Assembly (NCBI GenBank): GCA_963772635.1
Contig: CAVYYK010000028.1
Coordinates: 310,001-374,000 of the forward strand
DNA: 64,000 nt
From: JAUXFS01 sp963772635
Lineage (GTDB): Bacteria > Pseudomonadota > Alphaproteobacteria > Rhodospirillales > Defluviicoccaceae
Direction: 5' to 3'
A program made the translations under genes and the position numbers. Position 1 is the first letter of the stretch. Each line of letters opens with the position of its first letter. Below the pieces are notes generated by a model. The model had not been told where the DNA came from, searched no databases, and saw nothing but the letters and a program-made list of their open reading frames with translations. Positions 1 to 10,842 of the stretch are shown here, in pieces.

Positions 1-64
1 ACCCGTACCGCCATGTCATCGCGGGATTCGCCGGCACTGGTCGTTTGGAGCGATCGCACACCGT

Positions 65-103
65 GCTAATCTGCGGGGGCTAATCTGCGGGGCTAATCTG
101 CGG
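65..103. repeat. Three near-tandem copies of a 12-mer
   Basis: The 12-mer GCTAATCTGCGG occurs at 65-76, 79-90 and 92-103, about 50 bases upstream of the yjbQ start. It could be replication slippage or a regulator-binding array; nothing in the sequence decides between these. Confidence 0.8.
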
Positions 104-155
104 AGCAATCCGAGGGCCTGGCGGCACGGACGAACGGGAAAGAGAGGGGACGGCC

Positions 156-584
156 ATGAATGTCATCGTTCACACCGACAGCTTTGACGTACCTCTGCGA
201 GTGGGGCCCGATCTGGCCGACATCACCGGGCAGCTCGACCGCATCGTCGTCGAGTTGGGGGTCCGGGAGGGCAGCGTTCACGTCTCCGCCATCGGCTCCA
301 CCGGCTCGCTGACGACGATCGAGTACGAACCCGGGGCGATCGAGGATCTGAAGCGGGCGATACGCCGGCTGGCGCCGCCCGACATCGAGTACGCCCACGA
401 AATGACATGGCACGACGGCAACGGCCACAGCCACGTGCAAGCGGCGCTGATGGGACCGTCGGTGGTGGTACCGGTTCGCGAAAGGCATCTGCGCCTCGGC
501 ACCTGGCAACAGGTTGTGCTGATCAATCACGACAATCGCGCGCGCCGGCGACCGGTGGAGGTAACGGTGATTGGCAACGATTAA
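156..584 (+). CDS. yjbQ: YjbQ/UPF0047 family protein (secondary thiamine-phosphate synthase type)
   Basis: This 142-residue protein is full length for the UPF0047/YjbQ family, small soluble proteins of which some members show weak thiamine-phosphate synthase activity. The family hallmarks are visible: the histidine-rich GNGHSH stretch around residue 90, the following LMGPSVVVPV segment, and a C-terminal GTWQQVVLINHDNR block. The ATG at 156 follows a GAGGGGA ribosome binding site. The gene overlaps the next one by 14 bases, so the two are probably co-transcribed. The fold assignment is confident; the physiological role is not established in the family. Confidence 0.9.
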   Translation: MNVIVHTDSFDVPLRVGPDLADITGQLDRIVVELGVREGSVHVSAIGSTGSLTTIEYEPGAIEDLKRAIRRLAPPDIEYAHEMTWHDGNGHSHVQAALMGPSVVVPVRERHLRLGTWQQVVLINHDNRARRRPVEVTVIGND

Positions 585-921
585 CCCTCCCTCCGGCATG
601 TGGCCGCCCTCGAACCGATTTCGCTGGTGGCTCGCCGCCAAAGCGGGCAAGGCGCTGCGCCTTCTCGATCGGGCGAGCGCTTTGCTCTATATCGCCGGCA
701 CCTTTGGGATGGGGGGCATGCTGGTCTGGTATGCCTTCTCCAGAACCTTGTGGCTGCTGCTCTTGGCGGTCCCGGTGCTGGTGACGGGGTTGGTTCTGGC
801 CCTGGCGTTTCAACGCAATCCCGACCTCGGACTCCGTTTCGAATGGCCGCTGCGCCGCCGCCGGGTGAGACCGACGAACCACCATGGAAAAAGCGTTTCC
901 AACAAGGCTCCAAAACCCTGA
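571..921 (+). CDS. Small two-helix membrane protein
   Basis: This is a predicted 116-residue inner-membrane protein. Two hydrophobic segments are visible, roughly residues 30-52 and 55-75, followed by an arginine-rich tail (RRRRVRP). I do not recognise the family. I chose the TTG at 571 because a GGAGG sits at 557-561, nine bases upstream, inside the end of yjbQ; an ATG at 598 lacks such a site. The 14-base overlap with yjbQ suggests translational coupling. No function can be read from the sequence. Confidence 0.6.
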   Translation: MATINPPSGMWPPSNRFRWWLAAKAGKALRLLDRASALLYIAGTFGMGGMLVWYAFSRTLWLLLLAVPVLVTGLVLALAFQRNPDLGLRFEWPLRRRRVRPTNHHGKSVSNKAPKP

Positions 922-1153
922 GCCGGAGGTCGTCGGCGAGCGGAACTTAAACCGTAATAGACATGCCGCATTGCAACATAATAACGACACCAAAATACCG
1001 CAAAAAATGGTTTGGCAAACACAGTTGTTCTGTAGTTAAATCGAAGGGTTCGGAAAATCGGTACGCGCTCGGCAACCTTCGGGAGCGAGACCGGCGCCGG
1101 ACGCGGGAGAAACGAGCCAAATAGAAGGATAAAAAAAGGGTAGGGTTGCGACG

Positions 1154-1390
1154 ATGCTTCATCTGCCAAGCAGTGGATACGAGGTCTACGAAGTGTCCGT
1201 ATACAACAAGGATGTGCGGGCGTTGGTCAAGCAGCACCAGCGGCACTGTTATTTCGATGATCGATGGGCCGACGTCCAGGTGCGCGATGTCGTCGCCCGC
1301 GACGAGTTGGAAGCGCGGACGTTGATCGGAGAGCGGTTTCCGGCCGAAGACGGGTTCGTCGTCAAGCAAGTGTGCCGATGCCGGTTTTGA
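1154..1390 (+). CDS. Small hypothetical protein, 78 residues
   Basis: This is a short soluble protein with no signal peptide or membrane segment. It is rich in charged residues and ends in a CRCRF tail. An AGGGTAGGG ribosome binding site precedes the ATG. It stands alone after a 230-base AT-richer spacer (922-1153) that could hold its promoter, and it is convergent with the acyl-CoA synthetase, which ends 17 bases away. Codon usage resembles its neighbours. I do not recognise the family. Confidence 0.5.
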   Translation: MLHLPSSGYEVYEVSVYNKDVRALVKQHQRHCYFDDRWADVQVRDVVARDELEARTLIGERFPAEDGFVVKQVCRCRF

Positions 1391-1406
1391 GCTCGTGAAG
1401 GCCCGT

Positions 1407-3053
1407 TCAGCGGGTATCACGAAGTTTGTCGATTTCCCGTTGACGTAGTTCTCCCCGTCGGATCTTTCCGGTCGCCGTCATCGGCAGGCTGTCGACGAAT
1501 TCAATCAACCGTGGGTATTCGTGGGGCGAGAGGCGGGTCTTGACGAAGGCGCGGATCTCCTCCTCCAACGCCGCATCGGCGGTGCGGCCCGCCCGCAGGA
1601 CGATGAACGCCTTGACCGCTTCGGTGCGGACCTCGTCCGGTACGCCGATCACCGCGGCCAGGGATACCGCCGGGTGCTTGCCCAGGCAGTCCTCGATTTC
1701 GCCGGGACCGATGCGGTAGCCGGCGGAAGTGATCACGTCGTCGTCTCGACCGACAAACCACAGGTATCCGTCGCCGTCCTTGCGGCCGAGATCGCCCATA
1801 ACCAGCCAGTCGCCGATGAATTTGGCCTCGGTCGCCTCGGGTTGGCGCCAGTATTCGAGCATCATCACCGGATCGGGCCGGCGGACGGCGATCTTGCCGA
1901 CGGTATCCGCGGGCACGATCCTGCCGTCGTCGTCGATCACCTCGACGGTATGACCGGGTACCGGCCGGCCCATGGACCCGGGCTTGACCGGCATGATCCG
2001 GGCGCAGTTTGCGACCACCAGGTTGCACTCGGTCTGGCCGTAGTATTCGTTGGGGGTGACCCCGAGCGCCGACCGGCACCAGTCGAGGAGTTCCACGCCC
2101 ATCGGCTCGCCGGCGCAGGTCAGGGTGCGCAGGGCGACGCCGAACCGCTCGCGGGGCGCCTCCACCTCGCGGATCAGTCTCAGCGCCGTCGGCGGCATGA
2201 ACGTGTTCCTGACGCCGTGGCGGGCCATCAGCGCCAGCGCCTTCTCCGGATCGAACTTGCGCGCGCGCTGGGCGAGAACGGGGACGCCGTGGTGCCAGGA
2301 ACTCATCAGCACGTTCATCAGCCCGCCGATCCATGCCCATTCCGCCGGGGTCCACATCAGATCGCCGGGCTGGGGAAGGAACTCGTTGAAGAACTCGACC
2401 GCCGGCAGATGGCCGAGCAGCGCCCGGTGGGCGTGCAACGCACCCTTCGGATTGCCGGTGGTTCCCGAAGTGTAGATGATCAGTCCGGGGTCCTCGGCGC
2501 GGGTGTTCACCGGGACGAAGGCATCCGAGGCGCGCTCGACCGCCGACCAAAAGTCGAGGATACCTGCGCCGTCGCGGCCGGCGTCGACCACCAGAATCCA
2601 TTTCAGGTTGGGCAACCGATCGCGGATCGCCTCTACCTTGCCCAGGTTGACGGTGTCGGTGACGACGACCCGCGCCTGGCTGTCGGCGAGCCGGAACTCG
2701 AGCGCGTCCTCGCCGAACAGGGTGAACAGCGGGATCGAAATGCAGCCGGCTTTCCAGGCGGCCACGTGCGCCACTCCCGCCTCCACCGATTGCGACAACA
2801 GGATGCCGACGCGCTCCCCCGCCTCGACGCCACTCCCGCGAAGCACGTTGGCCAGCCGGTTGGACAATCGCTTGAGATCGGCGAAGGTGTAGCGGGTGAC
2901 GGCGCCGTCCTCGTCCTCGGCGATCAGCCCGACCGCATCCGGCCGCGCTTCGGCGTGCTTGTCGCACACGTCGACGCCCATGTTGTAGAATTCCGGCACG
3001 CGCCATTGCATCAGTCGATAGACGTCGTCGTAGGTGTCGGCGATCGTCAGCAT
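1407..3053 (-). CDS. AMP-dependent acyl-CoA synthetase/ligase
   Basis: This 548-residue ANL-superfamily enzyme is predicted to activate a carboxylic acid with ATP and CoA. The P-loop-like motif IIYTSGTTGNPKGA, an EYYGQTE adenylate-binding motif and the C-terminal lysine motif ATGKIRR are all present. The overall layout is nearest to the medium-chain/benzoate and acetyl-CoA synthetase-like group, but the substrate cannot be read from sequence. The open frame extends upstream to 3413. The ATG at 3053 is preferred because GGAGG lies directly upstream (GGAGGAACAACCGCG then ATG) and the protein then starts where the family does. It is divergent from the OsmC-family gene. Confidence 0.92.
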   Translation of the reverse strand: MLTIADTYDDVYRLMQWRVPEFYNMGVDVCDKHAEARPDAVGLIAEDEDGAVTRYTFADLKRLSNRLANVLRGSGVEAGERVGILLSQSVEAGVAHVAAWKAGCISIPLFTLFGEDALEFRLADSQARVVVTDTVNLGKVEAIRDRLPNLKWILVVDAGRDGAGILDFWSAVERASDAFVPVNTRAEDPGLIIYTSGTTGNPKGALHAHRALLGHLPAVEFFNEFLPQPGDLMWTPAEWAWIGGLMNVLMSSWHHGVPVLAQRARKFDPEKALALMARHGVRNTFMPPTALRLIREVEAPRERFGVALRTLTCAGEPMGVELLDWCRSALGVTPNEYYGQTECNLVVANCARIMPVKPGSMGRPVPGHTVEVIDDDGRIVPADTVGKIAVRRPDPVMMLEYWRQPEATEAKFIGDWLVMGDLGRKDGDGYLWFVGRDDDVITSAGYRIGPGEIEDCLGKHPAVSLAAVIGVPDEVRTEAVKAFIVLRAGRTADAALEEEIRAFVKTRLSPHEYPRLIEFVDSLPMTATGKIRRGELRQREIDKLRDTR

Positions 3054-3185
3054 CGCGGTTGTTCCTCCACTGTCCCTTTGCTTCGATATAGTGTGGCGGG
3101 ATCGTCGTCCCAAACACCAGTCGAAAAGGGTGTCCCCGATGTTTGTTGCCGACATTCCGAGAGGCAAACGGATCTTGGCCGACCG

Positions 3186-3677
3186 ATGAAAAAAGAGCAT
3201 TCCTATCGGCTGACGGTCCGCTGGGCCGGCAATCGCGGGGAGGGGACCTCCGGTTACACCCGCTACGGCCGCGACCACGTGATCGATGCCGACGGCAAGC
3301 CGGAGATCACCGGCTCCTCGGACCCCGCCTTCCGGGGCGATCCCTCTCGATACAGCCCCGAAGACCTCCTCGTCGCGTCGGTCTCGGCGTGCCACATGCT
3401 GTGGTACCTGCATCTGTGCTCCGACGCCGGGATCGTCGTCGTCGATTACGCCGACGACGCGATGGGAACGATGATCGAGGACGACGACGGGAGCGGTCGC
3501 TTCTCCGGCATGGTTCTACGCCCGCACGCCACCATCGCCGCCGGTTCCGACGCGGTGCTGGCCGAGTCGTTGCACGAGGAGGCGCACCGGAAGTGCTTCA
3601 TCGCCAACTCGGTGACCTTCCCGATCGCCTGCGAACCCACCGTGGCAACCGAGGATCCCCGGACGCCGGCCGGGTGA
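3186..3677 (+). CDS. OsmC-family peroxiredoxin-like protein
   Basis: This is a 163-residue member of the OsmC/Ohr superfamily, thiol-dependent reductases of organic hydroperoxides. Both family cysteines are visible: one in the helix motif SVSACHMLWYLHLC and one in HRKCFIANSV. The N-terminal GYTRYGRDH strand also fits. The ATG at 3186 gives the usual family length; the same frame stays open upstream without support. The last third of the gene is repeated twice downstream, at 10295-10455 and 11223-11296, so this intact copy is the likely parent of those fragments. Confidence 0.9.
   Translation: MKKEHSYRLTVRWAGNRGEGTSGYTRYGRDHVIDADGKPEITGSSDPAFRGDPSRYSPEDLLVASVSACHMLWYLHLCSDAGIVVVDYADDAMGTMIEDDDGSGRFSGMVLRPHATIAAGSDAVLAESLHEEAHRKCFIANSVTFPIACEPTVATEDPRTPAG
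3498..3658. repeat. Repeat copy R1: 3' end of the osmC-family gene
   Basis: This 161-base segment within the intact osmC-family gene is repeated at 10295-10455 (R2, four mismatches by eye). Its last 74 bases (3586-3659) recur without a mismatch at 11223-11296 (R3). All three copies have the same orientation. Confidence 0.93.
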
Positions 3678-3883
3678 GCCTCGCCGGCATCCAACGCTTC
3701 AGTCCGCACGCCCCGATGCTTCTGTCTCACGGCCAAGCGTGTTGAACCAGCACTTCCGTTCGACGTTATCATCGGAGATGGAGAAGCGCATCTTTACCGG
3801 AGAGAGCCCATATCTTCATAAACGGTGCCAAATTCGGCTGTGGAACAATCAGAGCAGTGATAAGGGATCGGGGAGGAGTAACT

Positions 3884-5729
3884 TTGCGCGGTCGGACAGC
3901 AAAGTCCATATCGGTCCTGATACTGCTTTTGTTGGTGACGGCTTGCGGGTCGATTGAACGGGCCATTCATGGTGATGACGACAAGAACGCCGGGGCCGTG
4001 GAGGTGGAGCCCCCGCTTATCGCGCCCGTCGAGTACGAGGTGGAGGTGGAGGGCAAGATGGCCCCGGATCTCAGGGATCTGATCGAAAAGAGCTCGACGC
4101 TGGTCTCCGAACGCGATCGGCCGCCCGCGTCCGCGGCGGCACTTTCCCGTCGTGCCGACGACGATGTCGAGCGTATTCAGGATGTGCTGAAGTCGCAGGG
4201 ATATTACGCGGGCGCGGTCGTTCCGCGCATCGATACGGATGTCAAACCGGCTAAGGTCGTCGTCGAGGTCACGCCGGGGCCGCAATTTACGCTGCACTCG
4301 CTTCGAGATCGATTACCAACCCGAAGTTCCCTCGGGTGAGGCGCCGCGGACCGCAGCCGACCTCGGCCTGCACCCGGGTATGGCGGCCGAAGCCGAGCCG
4401 ATCCTAGACGCCGAGAAGCGGGTAATCCGTCGTCTCTCGGAACAGGGCTATCCCGACGCGCGCATCGAGAACCGCCGCTACGTTGCCGACCGGTCGGCGG
4501 AAACGATAACCGGAACCGTCGTCGTCGACACCGGGCGTCTGATCCGGTTCGGCGATCTCCGCATCGACGGGCTCGAGGACGTCGAGGAAGACTATCTGCG
4601 CCGCCTCGTTTCGTGGGAGCCCGGCGGGATCTATGACGTTCGCAAGGTCGAACGCGTGCGCGCAACGTTGGTCGGCACCGGACTCTTCGAGTCGGTGTCG
4701 GTCGAGCGCAAGGACGAGGTGGCGAAAACCGACGAACAGCCTGTCGTGATCACCGTAACCGAGCGTGCGCGACGAACGATCGGCGTTGGCGTCAGCTACT
4801 CCACGGATGAGGAAGGTTTCGGCGGCGAGGTCTACTGGGAGCATCGCAACCTGTTCGGTCGCGCCGAGAGCTTGCGCGTCACCGCCGAAGGGTCGTTGAT
4901 CCGCCAGAGTCTCGACGCCCGCTTCCAAAAGCCGAATGTATTGCGGCGGGACCAGGCAATCGTTGCGAATGTCGCCGGAACTCGGGAGACGACCGATGCA
5001 TTCGACGAACTCAGTGTGACGAGCTTCGTCGGTATCAAGCGCAAGATCCTCGAACACGGGACGATAACGACCGGTCCCGCATTCATCGTTTCGCAGATCA
5101 AACAGGACAAGGAGACCAACGAATACTACCTCATCGGTCTCAGCAACACCTTCGCGTACGACCTCCGCAACGACCTGCTGAACCCAACCAAAGGCCTGTA
5201 CGCCACGCTGTCGCTTTCGCCCTATTTCAGTGTTGCAGGAACCAAAACGCAGTTCGTTATCTCCGACAGTTCGCTCGCCGGCTATCTCCCGATTGTCGGC
5301 GAGGATCGGGTCGTGCTCGCCGCGCGGGGCCGGCTCGGCAGCATTTTCGGCGACTCCCGCTCGTCGGTACCCGCCAACATGCGCTTTTATTCCGGGGGAG
5401 GCGGGTCGGTGCGAGGCTACCGCTTTCGGCTGATCGGACCGCTTGATGAACACGATGATCCGATCGGTGGCCGTTCGGTGGTCGAGATCGGCGCCGAGGC
5501 CCGGATCAAGGTCACCGACACCATCGGCGTCGTGCCGTTCGTCGATGGCGGCCAGGTATTCGAGGATGTTTATCCCAGCTTCGACGAATCGCCGTTGTGG
5601 GCGGCGGGCCTGGGCCTTCGTTATTATACCGCCTTTGGTCCGCTCCGGCTCGATGTCGCCTTCCCGCTCAACCCGCGTAGCGTCGACGATCCCTTTCAGT
5701 TTTATGTTTCGATCGGTCAGGCCTTCTGA
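3884..5729 (+). CDS. tamA: TamA outer-membrane assembly protein, one frameshift
   Basis: TamA is the outer-membrane half of the TAM complex: POTRA domains followed by a 16-strand Omp85 barrel that works with TamB. The TTG at 3884 follows GGGGAGGAG and gives a signal sequence ending LLLLVTAC, which looks like a lipobox. The first frame runs to 4339, but homology switches by +1 near 4303, inside CACTCGCTTCGAG, and continues to 5729. Together this is about 615 residues, normal for TamA. POTRA-like strands cover roughly residues 60-260, and the barrel ends with the aromatic terminus VSIGQAF. It overlaps tamB by one base (TGATG). The frameshift is either a sequence error or a real lesion. Confidence 0.88.
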
Positions 5730-8700
5730 TGACCGAAGCTGCGCACAAGACGGCCCCATCCTGGCGGCGGGTCCTGAAGTGGTGCGGTCTCGGCCTCGCA
5801 GGCTTGCTTGCGCTCGTCGTACTGCTCGTCGGCGGTCTGTTTGCGTTTCTGCGCACCGACGCCGGGCTCGACCGACTGACCCGCGTGGTCGAGGCGGCGG
5901 TCAGTTCCGAACGGGTGACGCTCTCCATCGGCCGCCTCGATGGCCCGTTTCCGGAGCAACTCAAGGCCATCGATGTAAAACTTTCCGACGCGCACGGGGA
6001 CCTAATCGCACTCCAATCGGCCGAAATCGCCTGGCGCCCCCTCGATCTCCTCGAAGGACGCCTGGAGGTCACCCGGTTGCACCTGAACGGCGTCGACGTG
6101 AACCGGCTGCCGGAGGGCGGCGAGGAGGAGGCCGACGCCGAAACCGAAACCGGACCTCCGGGCCTGCCGGAGCTGCCTTTTGACGTGGTCATACGGGACG
6201 TCCGGATCGCGCCGCTCCGTCTCGGCGCAGCCGTCGTGGGACTGCCGGACAAGGTCGCGCTTGCGCTCGGGGCCGAGTTCACCGCCCTGCGCTCTCAGGC
6301 GTATTCCGTCTCGCTCGAGGTCGAACGGCTTGACGGTGTACCGACCCGTTTGTCCGCGGATGCGTCGTTCGATGGCACGCGCGACTGGTTGCGGGTCGCG
6401 GTCCAGGGAAGCGAGCCGGCCGGCGGGCTTCTGGCGAGCCTCCTCGATTTGCCCGCCCGCCCCGCCATCCGTGTCGACGCCCATGGCGAAGGCCCGCTCG
6501 AGGCGTGGAACGGAAGGCTCGAAGCGGTGGCGGAGGATACCGCCAGCATCGCCCTCGACGTCCGGCTCAGCGGGAAAGCACCGCTCAACATCGTCGTCGA
6601 CGGTCATGCCGAAGGGCAGCAGGCGCTGCCGGAAGCGGCCCGGCCCATGCTCGCGGGCGGGATCGACATCAAAATGAATGCGGATGCAGGACCCGAGCGG
6701 ATCGAGGTTCACAGTCTTGAAATCGCCTCCGCGGCCGGCACGTTGCGGGGGGCGGCGATTTTTCTGCCCGAGGATCAGCGGGTCGAGGGCTCGGCGCGGC
6801 TGGCGCTCGGCGCGGCTGAGACGTTCCGCGGCCTCGGTGTTGACGTGACCTATGAAGAGGCGGCCGCCAATCTTCGCTTCGCCGGCGTCCTGCCGGAGCT
6901 GAAAGTCAACCTGGATGTGCACGCGCGCGAGCTGTCATCCGGGGGCTTTCAGGTCGGCGACCTTGCGCTTACCGCCGGCGTCGAGCCGAAGCGTAAGGTC
7001 GCGGGCGGGGCCGTGCCGCCGTTTGATTTTGCAATCGATGTCTCGGCGGCCGATGTCCTGTCGCCGGACCAAGGGCTGAACACGCTGCTGCAGGAGCCGG
7101 TCCGGCTGTCGGTGACCGGTGGGGTGGCCCCGGACCAGAGCGAGGGGACGATCGACAAGCTTGCCCTGACGGCCGGTCCCATCACCCTGCACGGCACCGG
7201 CGAGGCTTCCTTTGGAGGCACGCCCACCGGCTCGGCCCGACTTCGCACCGAACCGATCGATCTGGCCCGCTTCAACGCGCTCGCGGGCGAGTTGCTCTCC
7301 GGCCAGGCCGTGTTGCGGGTCGACCTCGATGCGCCCGCCGGCAACGAGATCCATGGGACGCTGTCGGCCGGGGTCGAGGGCTTTTCCAGCGACAACCCCG
7401 GGCTCGCCGCGCTGGTCGGAACAACCCTCGACCTCGACGCGGACGTGCGGCAAACAGCCGAGGCGGGAATCGTCTTCGATGTGGAACTCGCAAGCGCCAG
7501 CGTTCGGCTCACCGCCGACGGATCGCTATCATCGGACCTCGCTGCTCATCGATAAGGCCGATGTTCAAAATCGTTGTCGAGGATCTGGCCCGCCTCGGAA
7601 CCCTCGCGCCCGGACTGGATGGCGGCGAAATGCGCATCGAAGCATCGGCAGAGGGTCCGGTCGACGACCTTAGCGGCCGGCTGCGCCTCACCGGAAACGG
7701 CATCGCGTATCAGATGCAGCGGATCGAACATGTTCTGCTGACGGTCTCTGCGTCGGGTATTCCGAACCAGGCGGAGGGTTCGGTCTCGTTGAAAGCGAAA
7801 AGCTCGCTGGGATCGCTCGCGGTCGACAGCCCCTTCGCGGTCGTGGAGGCGGCGCGGCTGCGGCTCGCGAAGCTGACGCTCGAATACGAAAACGCCGTGT
7901 CCGCGATCGGCGATCTGACCATCCCCTTCGACGGGAAACCGATCATCGGCGAGGTGACGCTGCGGGGCGAGCAACTGGAACCGATCGGGAAGCGCTTCGA
8001 TGTGCCGCTCGGCGGGGGGCTCCGTCTCGACGCGCGCCTGAGCGGGGACGACGGCGTTCAGCGCATTCGCGCCGACCTCCGGGGAACCCGGCTCCGCTAC
8101 GGCGATCCATCTTCGCCGACCGCCTCGGTGGAACGTCTGCACGCGACGCTGGACGCGATAGATCCGGCTGCACGTCGCCGCGTGTCGCTCGCCGCGGTCG
8201 CCGATCAAATCTCGGTCGCCGGCGGCAATCTCGTCAAGACCACGCTCGACGTCAGCGGCGCCGGCGACCGCTTCGAGATCCGCGCCGAGACGAACGGGGC
8301 TTTGCAGGGGTTGACCCGCCTCGATACGGTCGCCGAGGTCGGACTTGCCGACGGGCTACAGGTTGTCGTGCGCTCGCTGAACGCTTTGCTCAAGGGGGAA
8401 CAGTTGCGGCTGCTGAAGCCGGCGCGGATCGTCGCCGCGGGAGACCGTATCGAGGTCGACGATCTGGTGCTGAGCTATGGCTCCGCGCGCGCCGAGGCGT
8501 CGCTGCTCAAGGACCCGCGAGAGGTCGCCGGAAATGTGACGCTGCGCGGCTTCGACTTGGCCATGCTCGACCGCTTCGTCCCCGCCGCCGGGCTTCGCGG
8601 CCAAGTCGATGCGGATGTGACGCTGTCGGGCACGCCGCGTGCTCCAAGGCTTCGGCTGGAGACCACGGCCTCCGATCTCGGAAGCCGTGATGTCGATCCG

Positions 8701-10161
8701 AAGGGCGCGGGAGCGTCGGTCGATGCGGAGGTCACCGGGGAGCTGATCGAAGGCCGGGCACGGATCGAGATTGCGGTCAAGGGCTTGGGAGAGACGCCGT
8801 TGACGTCCAAGCTCGAAGTTCCCATACGTTTTGCCATCGAGCCTTTCCAGTTCGCGGTCGTCGAAGACGGCGCGATGTCCGGCTCCCTTGCCTGGCGCGG
8901 CGAGGTCGGTCCGCTGTTTCGGCTTCTCCCGATCGATATGATGCTGGTCGGCGGCCTGGCCGAGATCGATGTGGCTCTATCCGGGACGCCAGCGTCCCCG
9001 GCACCCACGGGCAAGATCTCGCTGACCCGGGGCAGCCTCGAGTATTTCGAAACCGGCACCGTGCTTCGTCCGCTCGATCTCGAAATTCTCGTCGCGCAGG
9101 AAGAGATACGGATTAGCCGCCTTGACGCCGGCGATGCGGGCAACGGCCGCCTGAGCGGCCGCGGATCGGTGGGACTTTCCGCGCCGATGCGCGTCGACTT
9201 CGGGCTCGACATCGACAATGCCGTCCTGGTGCGACGCGACGATATCACCTCGCGTCTGAGCGGCACCGTCGGTTTCACCGGCGCGATCGGTGAGCGCGGC
9301 GATCTGCGTGCCCGGATCCGCAACGAGGCGACCGAGATCCGGCTGGTCGACCGCCTGCCTCCTACGGTGAAGACGCTCGACGTCGTCTATGCGAGCGAAA
9401 CGAAGAATGAGGGCGGCGAGCAGGACAAACAAGAAACTCCATCGACCTCGGAGCCCTGGCTGTTTCTCGACATCGAGGTCGACATGCCGGACCGCGTCTT
9501 CATTCGCGGGCGAGGCTTGGAGTCGGAATGGGGTGGAGAAGCCAAGGTCAAGGGAAGCGCCGACGCGCCCGACGTCCAGGCAAGACTTTCGCCGCTACGG
9601 GGCGATTTTTCCCTGTTCGGCAAGGTGTTCAAGCTTGAAGAAGGCGAGGTCTCCGTCAACGGGCTGGATCAGGAGATACCAATCGATTTGACTGCGTCCT
9701 ACAAGGGCCGCGGCTTCAAGGCGCTCATTGTCGTCTCCGGAACCGCGTCGCAGCCGAAGCTGACGATCACTTCGGAGCCGGAATTGCCGCAGGATGAAAT
9801 CCTCGCGCGGATGTTGTTCGACAAGCACTCCGGCCAACTCACCCCGGCGGAAGCGGCACAGCTGGCAAGCGCGGCGGCGACGCTGGCGAGCGGTGAGGCG
9901 GGAATGCTCGACAAGCTGCGCGAGGCCACAGGGCTCGATCGCTTGACCGTGGGAGCCGGCTCGGAGGAGGCCGGATTGGCCACCGTCGAGGCCGGCCGGT
10001 ATGTCGCGGATGGCGTATACGTCGGCGCCGAGCAGGGAGCGGCGGCAAACTCGAGCAGTGTCGTCGTCGAGATTGACATCACCGACAACATCAAAGCACG
10101 GTCGACGACGTCGGGCGAGGGAAAGAACACCGCCGGGATCAGATGGGAATGGGACTACTAG
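5729..10161 (+). CDS. tamB: TamB translocation/assembly protein, one frameshift
   Basis: TamB is a very large inner-membrane-anchored periplasmic beta-helical protein that partners TamA, or acts as an AsmA-like lipid bridge. An N-terminal transmembrane segment lies at about residues 20-45. Long repetitive beta-rich stretches follow. The C-terminal DUF490 domain has the expected GIRWEWDY terminus. The frame stops at TAA 7553-7555 and homology resumes in another frame at 7561 (MFKIVVEDLARLG), so the reconstructed protein is about 1,475 residues in two open frames. Only one shift is needed. The start overlaps the tamA stop, as expected for the conserved pair. Confidence 0.88.
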
Positions 10162-10294
10162 GGCGCGTTCACGATCAGTGGAATCGCAGACTCTATCGTT
10201 CGTTTACAGTCCCAAATCCGGCGGTTCCCTCTGGTGAGGATCGACAAAAATCGTCGTAGGCGGGGGATGACGCAATTAGCGCAGCCCATGTGGC

Positions 10295-10455
10295 CGCTTC
10301 TCCGCCATGGTTCTACGCCCACACGCCACCATCGCCGCCGGTTCCGACGCGGTGCTGGCCGAGTCGCTGCACGAGGAGGCGCACCGGAAGTGCTTCATCG
10401 CCAACTCGGTGACCTTCCCGATCACCTGCGAACCCACCGTGGCAACCGAGGATCC
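10295..10455 (+). pseudogene. osmC 3'-end fragment (repeat R2)
   Basis: This 161-base direct copy of 3498-3658 differs at only four positions that I can see. It encodes the last third of the OsmC-family protein, including the HRKCFIANSV cysteine motif, without a start region. It lies 133 bases after tamB and 40 bases before the higBA operator. Its near identity to the parent indicates a recent duplication. Confidence 0.92.
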
Positions 10456-10495
10456 GTTACCGCCGGCCGGAGTGAACGGTAACGAGTTTGCGATT

Positions 10496-10514
10496 TGTAC
10501 CATAGAGTGGTACA
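10496..10514. promoter_or_regulatory. Palindromic operator upstream of higBA
   Basis: TGTACCA (10496-10502) and TGGTACA (10508-10514) form a perfect 7-base inverted repeat with a 5-base spacer, 24 bases before the higB start. Antitoxins of the HigA family autorepress their operon by binding such palindromes, so this is the likely HigA/HigBA operator. The overlapping promoter boxes are not clear. Confidence 0.7.
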
Positions 10515-10538
10515 TTAACCCGTTAGAGGGGTCGCGAA

Positions 10539-10835
10539 GTGATTGTGAGCTTTCGGGATGACTGGTTGCGTGATTTCTTCATTGAGGACGTTCGATCAAG
10601 GCGAATCCCATCCGAACTGGAAAGCCGCCTGTTTCGGAAACTCCAGATGATCGACGATGCGATGACGGATCAGGATTTGCGGGTCCCGCCCAGCAACCAT
10701 TTCGAAAAGCTGCGGGGCCATCTGGAAGGCTTCCATTCGATCCGTATCAACAAACAATGGCGGCTCGTTTTCCGGTGGGATGGGGACCGAGGTGAAGCGG
10801 CAGGCGTCTATCTGGACGACCATAGTTATCAGTGA
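10539..10835 (+). CDS. higB: HigB-family type II toxin (mRNA interferase)
   Basis: This is a 98-residue RelE/ParE-superfamily toxin of the HigB/GraT group, ribosome-dependent ribonucleases that cleave mRNA. The family signature is clear: N-terminal SFRDDWLRDFF, the central PSNHFEKLRGHLEGFHSI stretch, and the catalytic-strand sequence NKQWRLVFRW. The start is GTG at 10539. The toxin precedes its antitoxin by 7 bases, the usual order in HigBA. The operon is enclosed by osmC 3' repeats, which suggests that it arrived as a mobile cassette. Confidence 0.92.
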   Translation: MIVSFRDDWLRDFFIEDVRSRRIPSELESRLFRKLQMIDDAMTDQDLRVPPSNHFEKLRGHLEGFHSIRINKQWRLVFRWDGDRGEAAGVYLDDHSYQ

Positions 10836-10842
10836 GGCAGAC

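Noticed and set aside
1521..3677. Long plus-strand open frame of 718 codons over the acyl-CoA synthetase
   Set aside because: High-GC antisense shadow; only its last 163 codons, the OsmC-family gene, show real homology.
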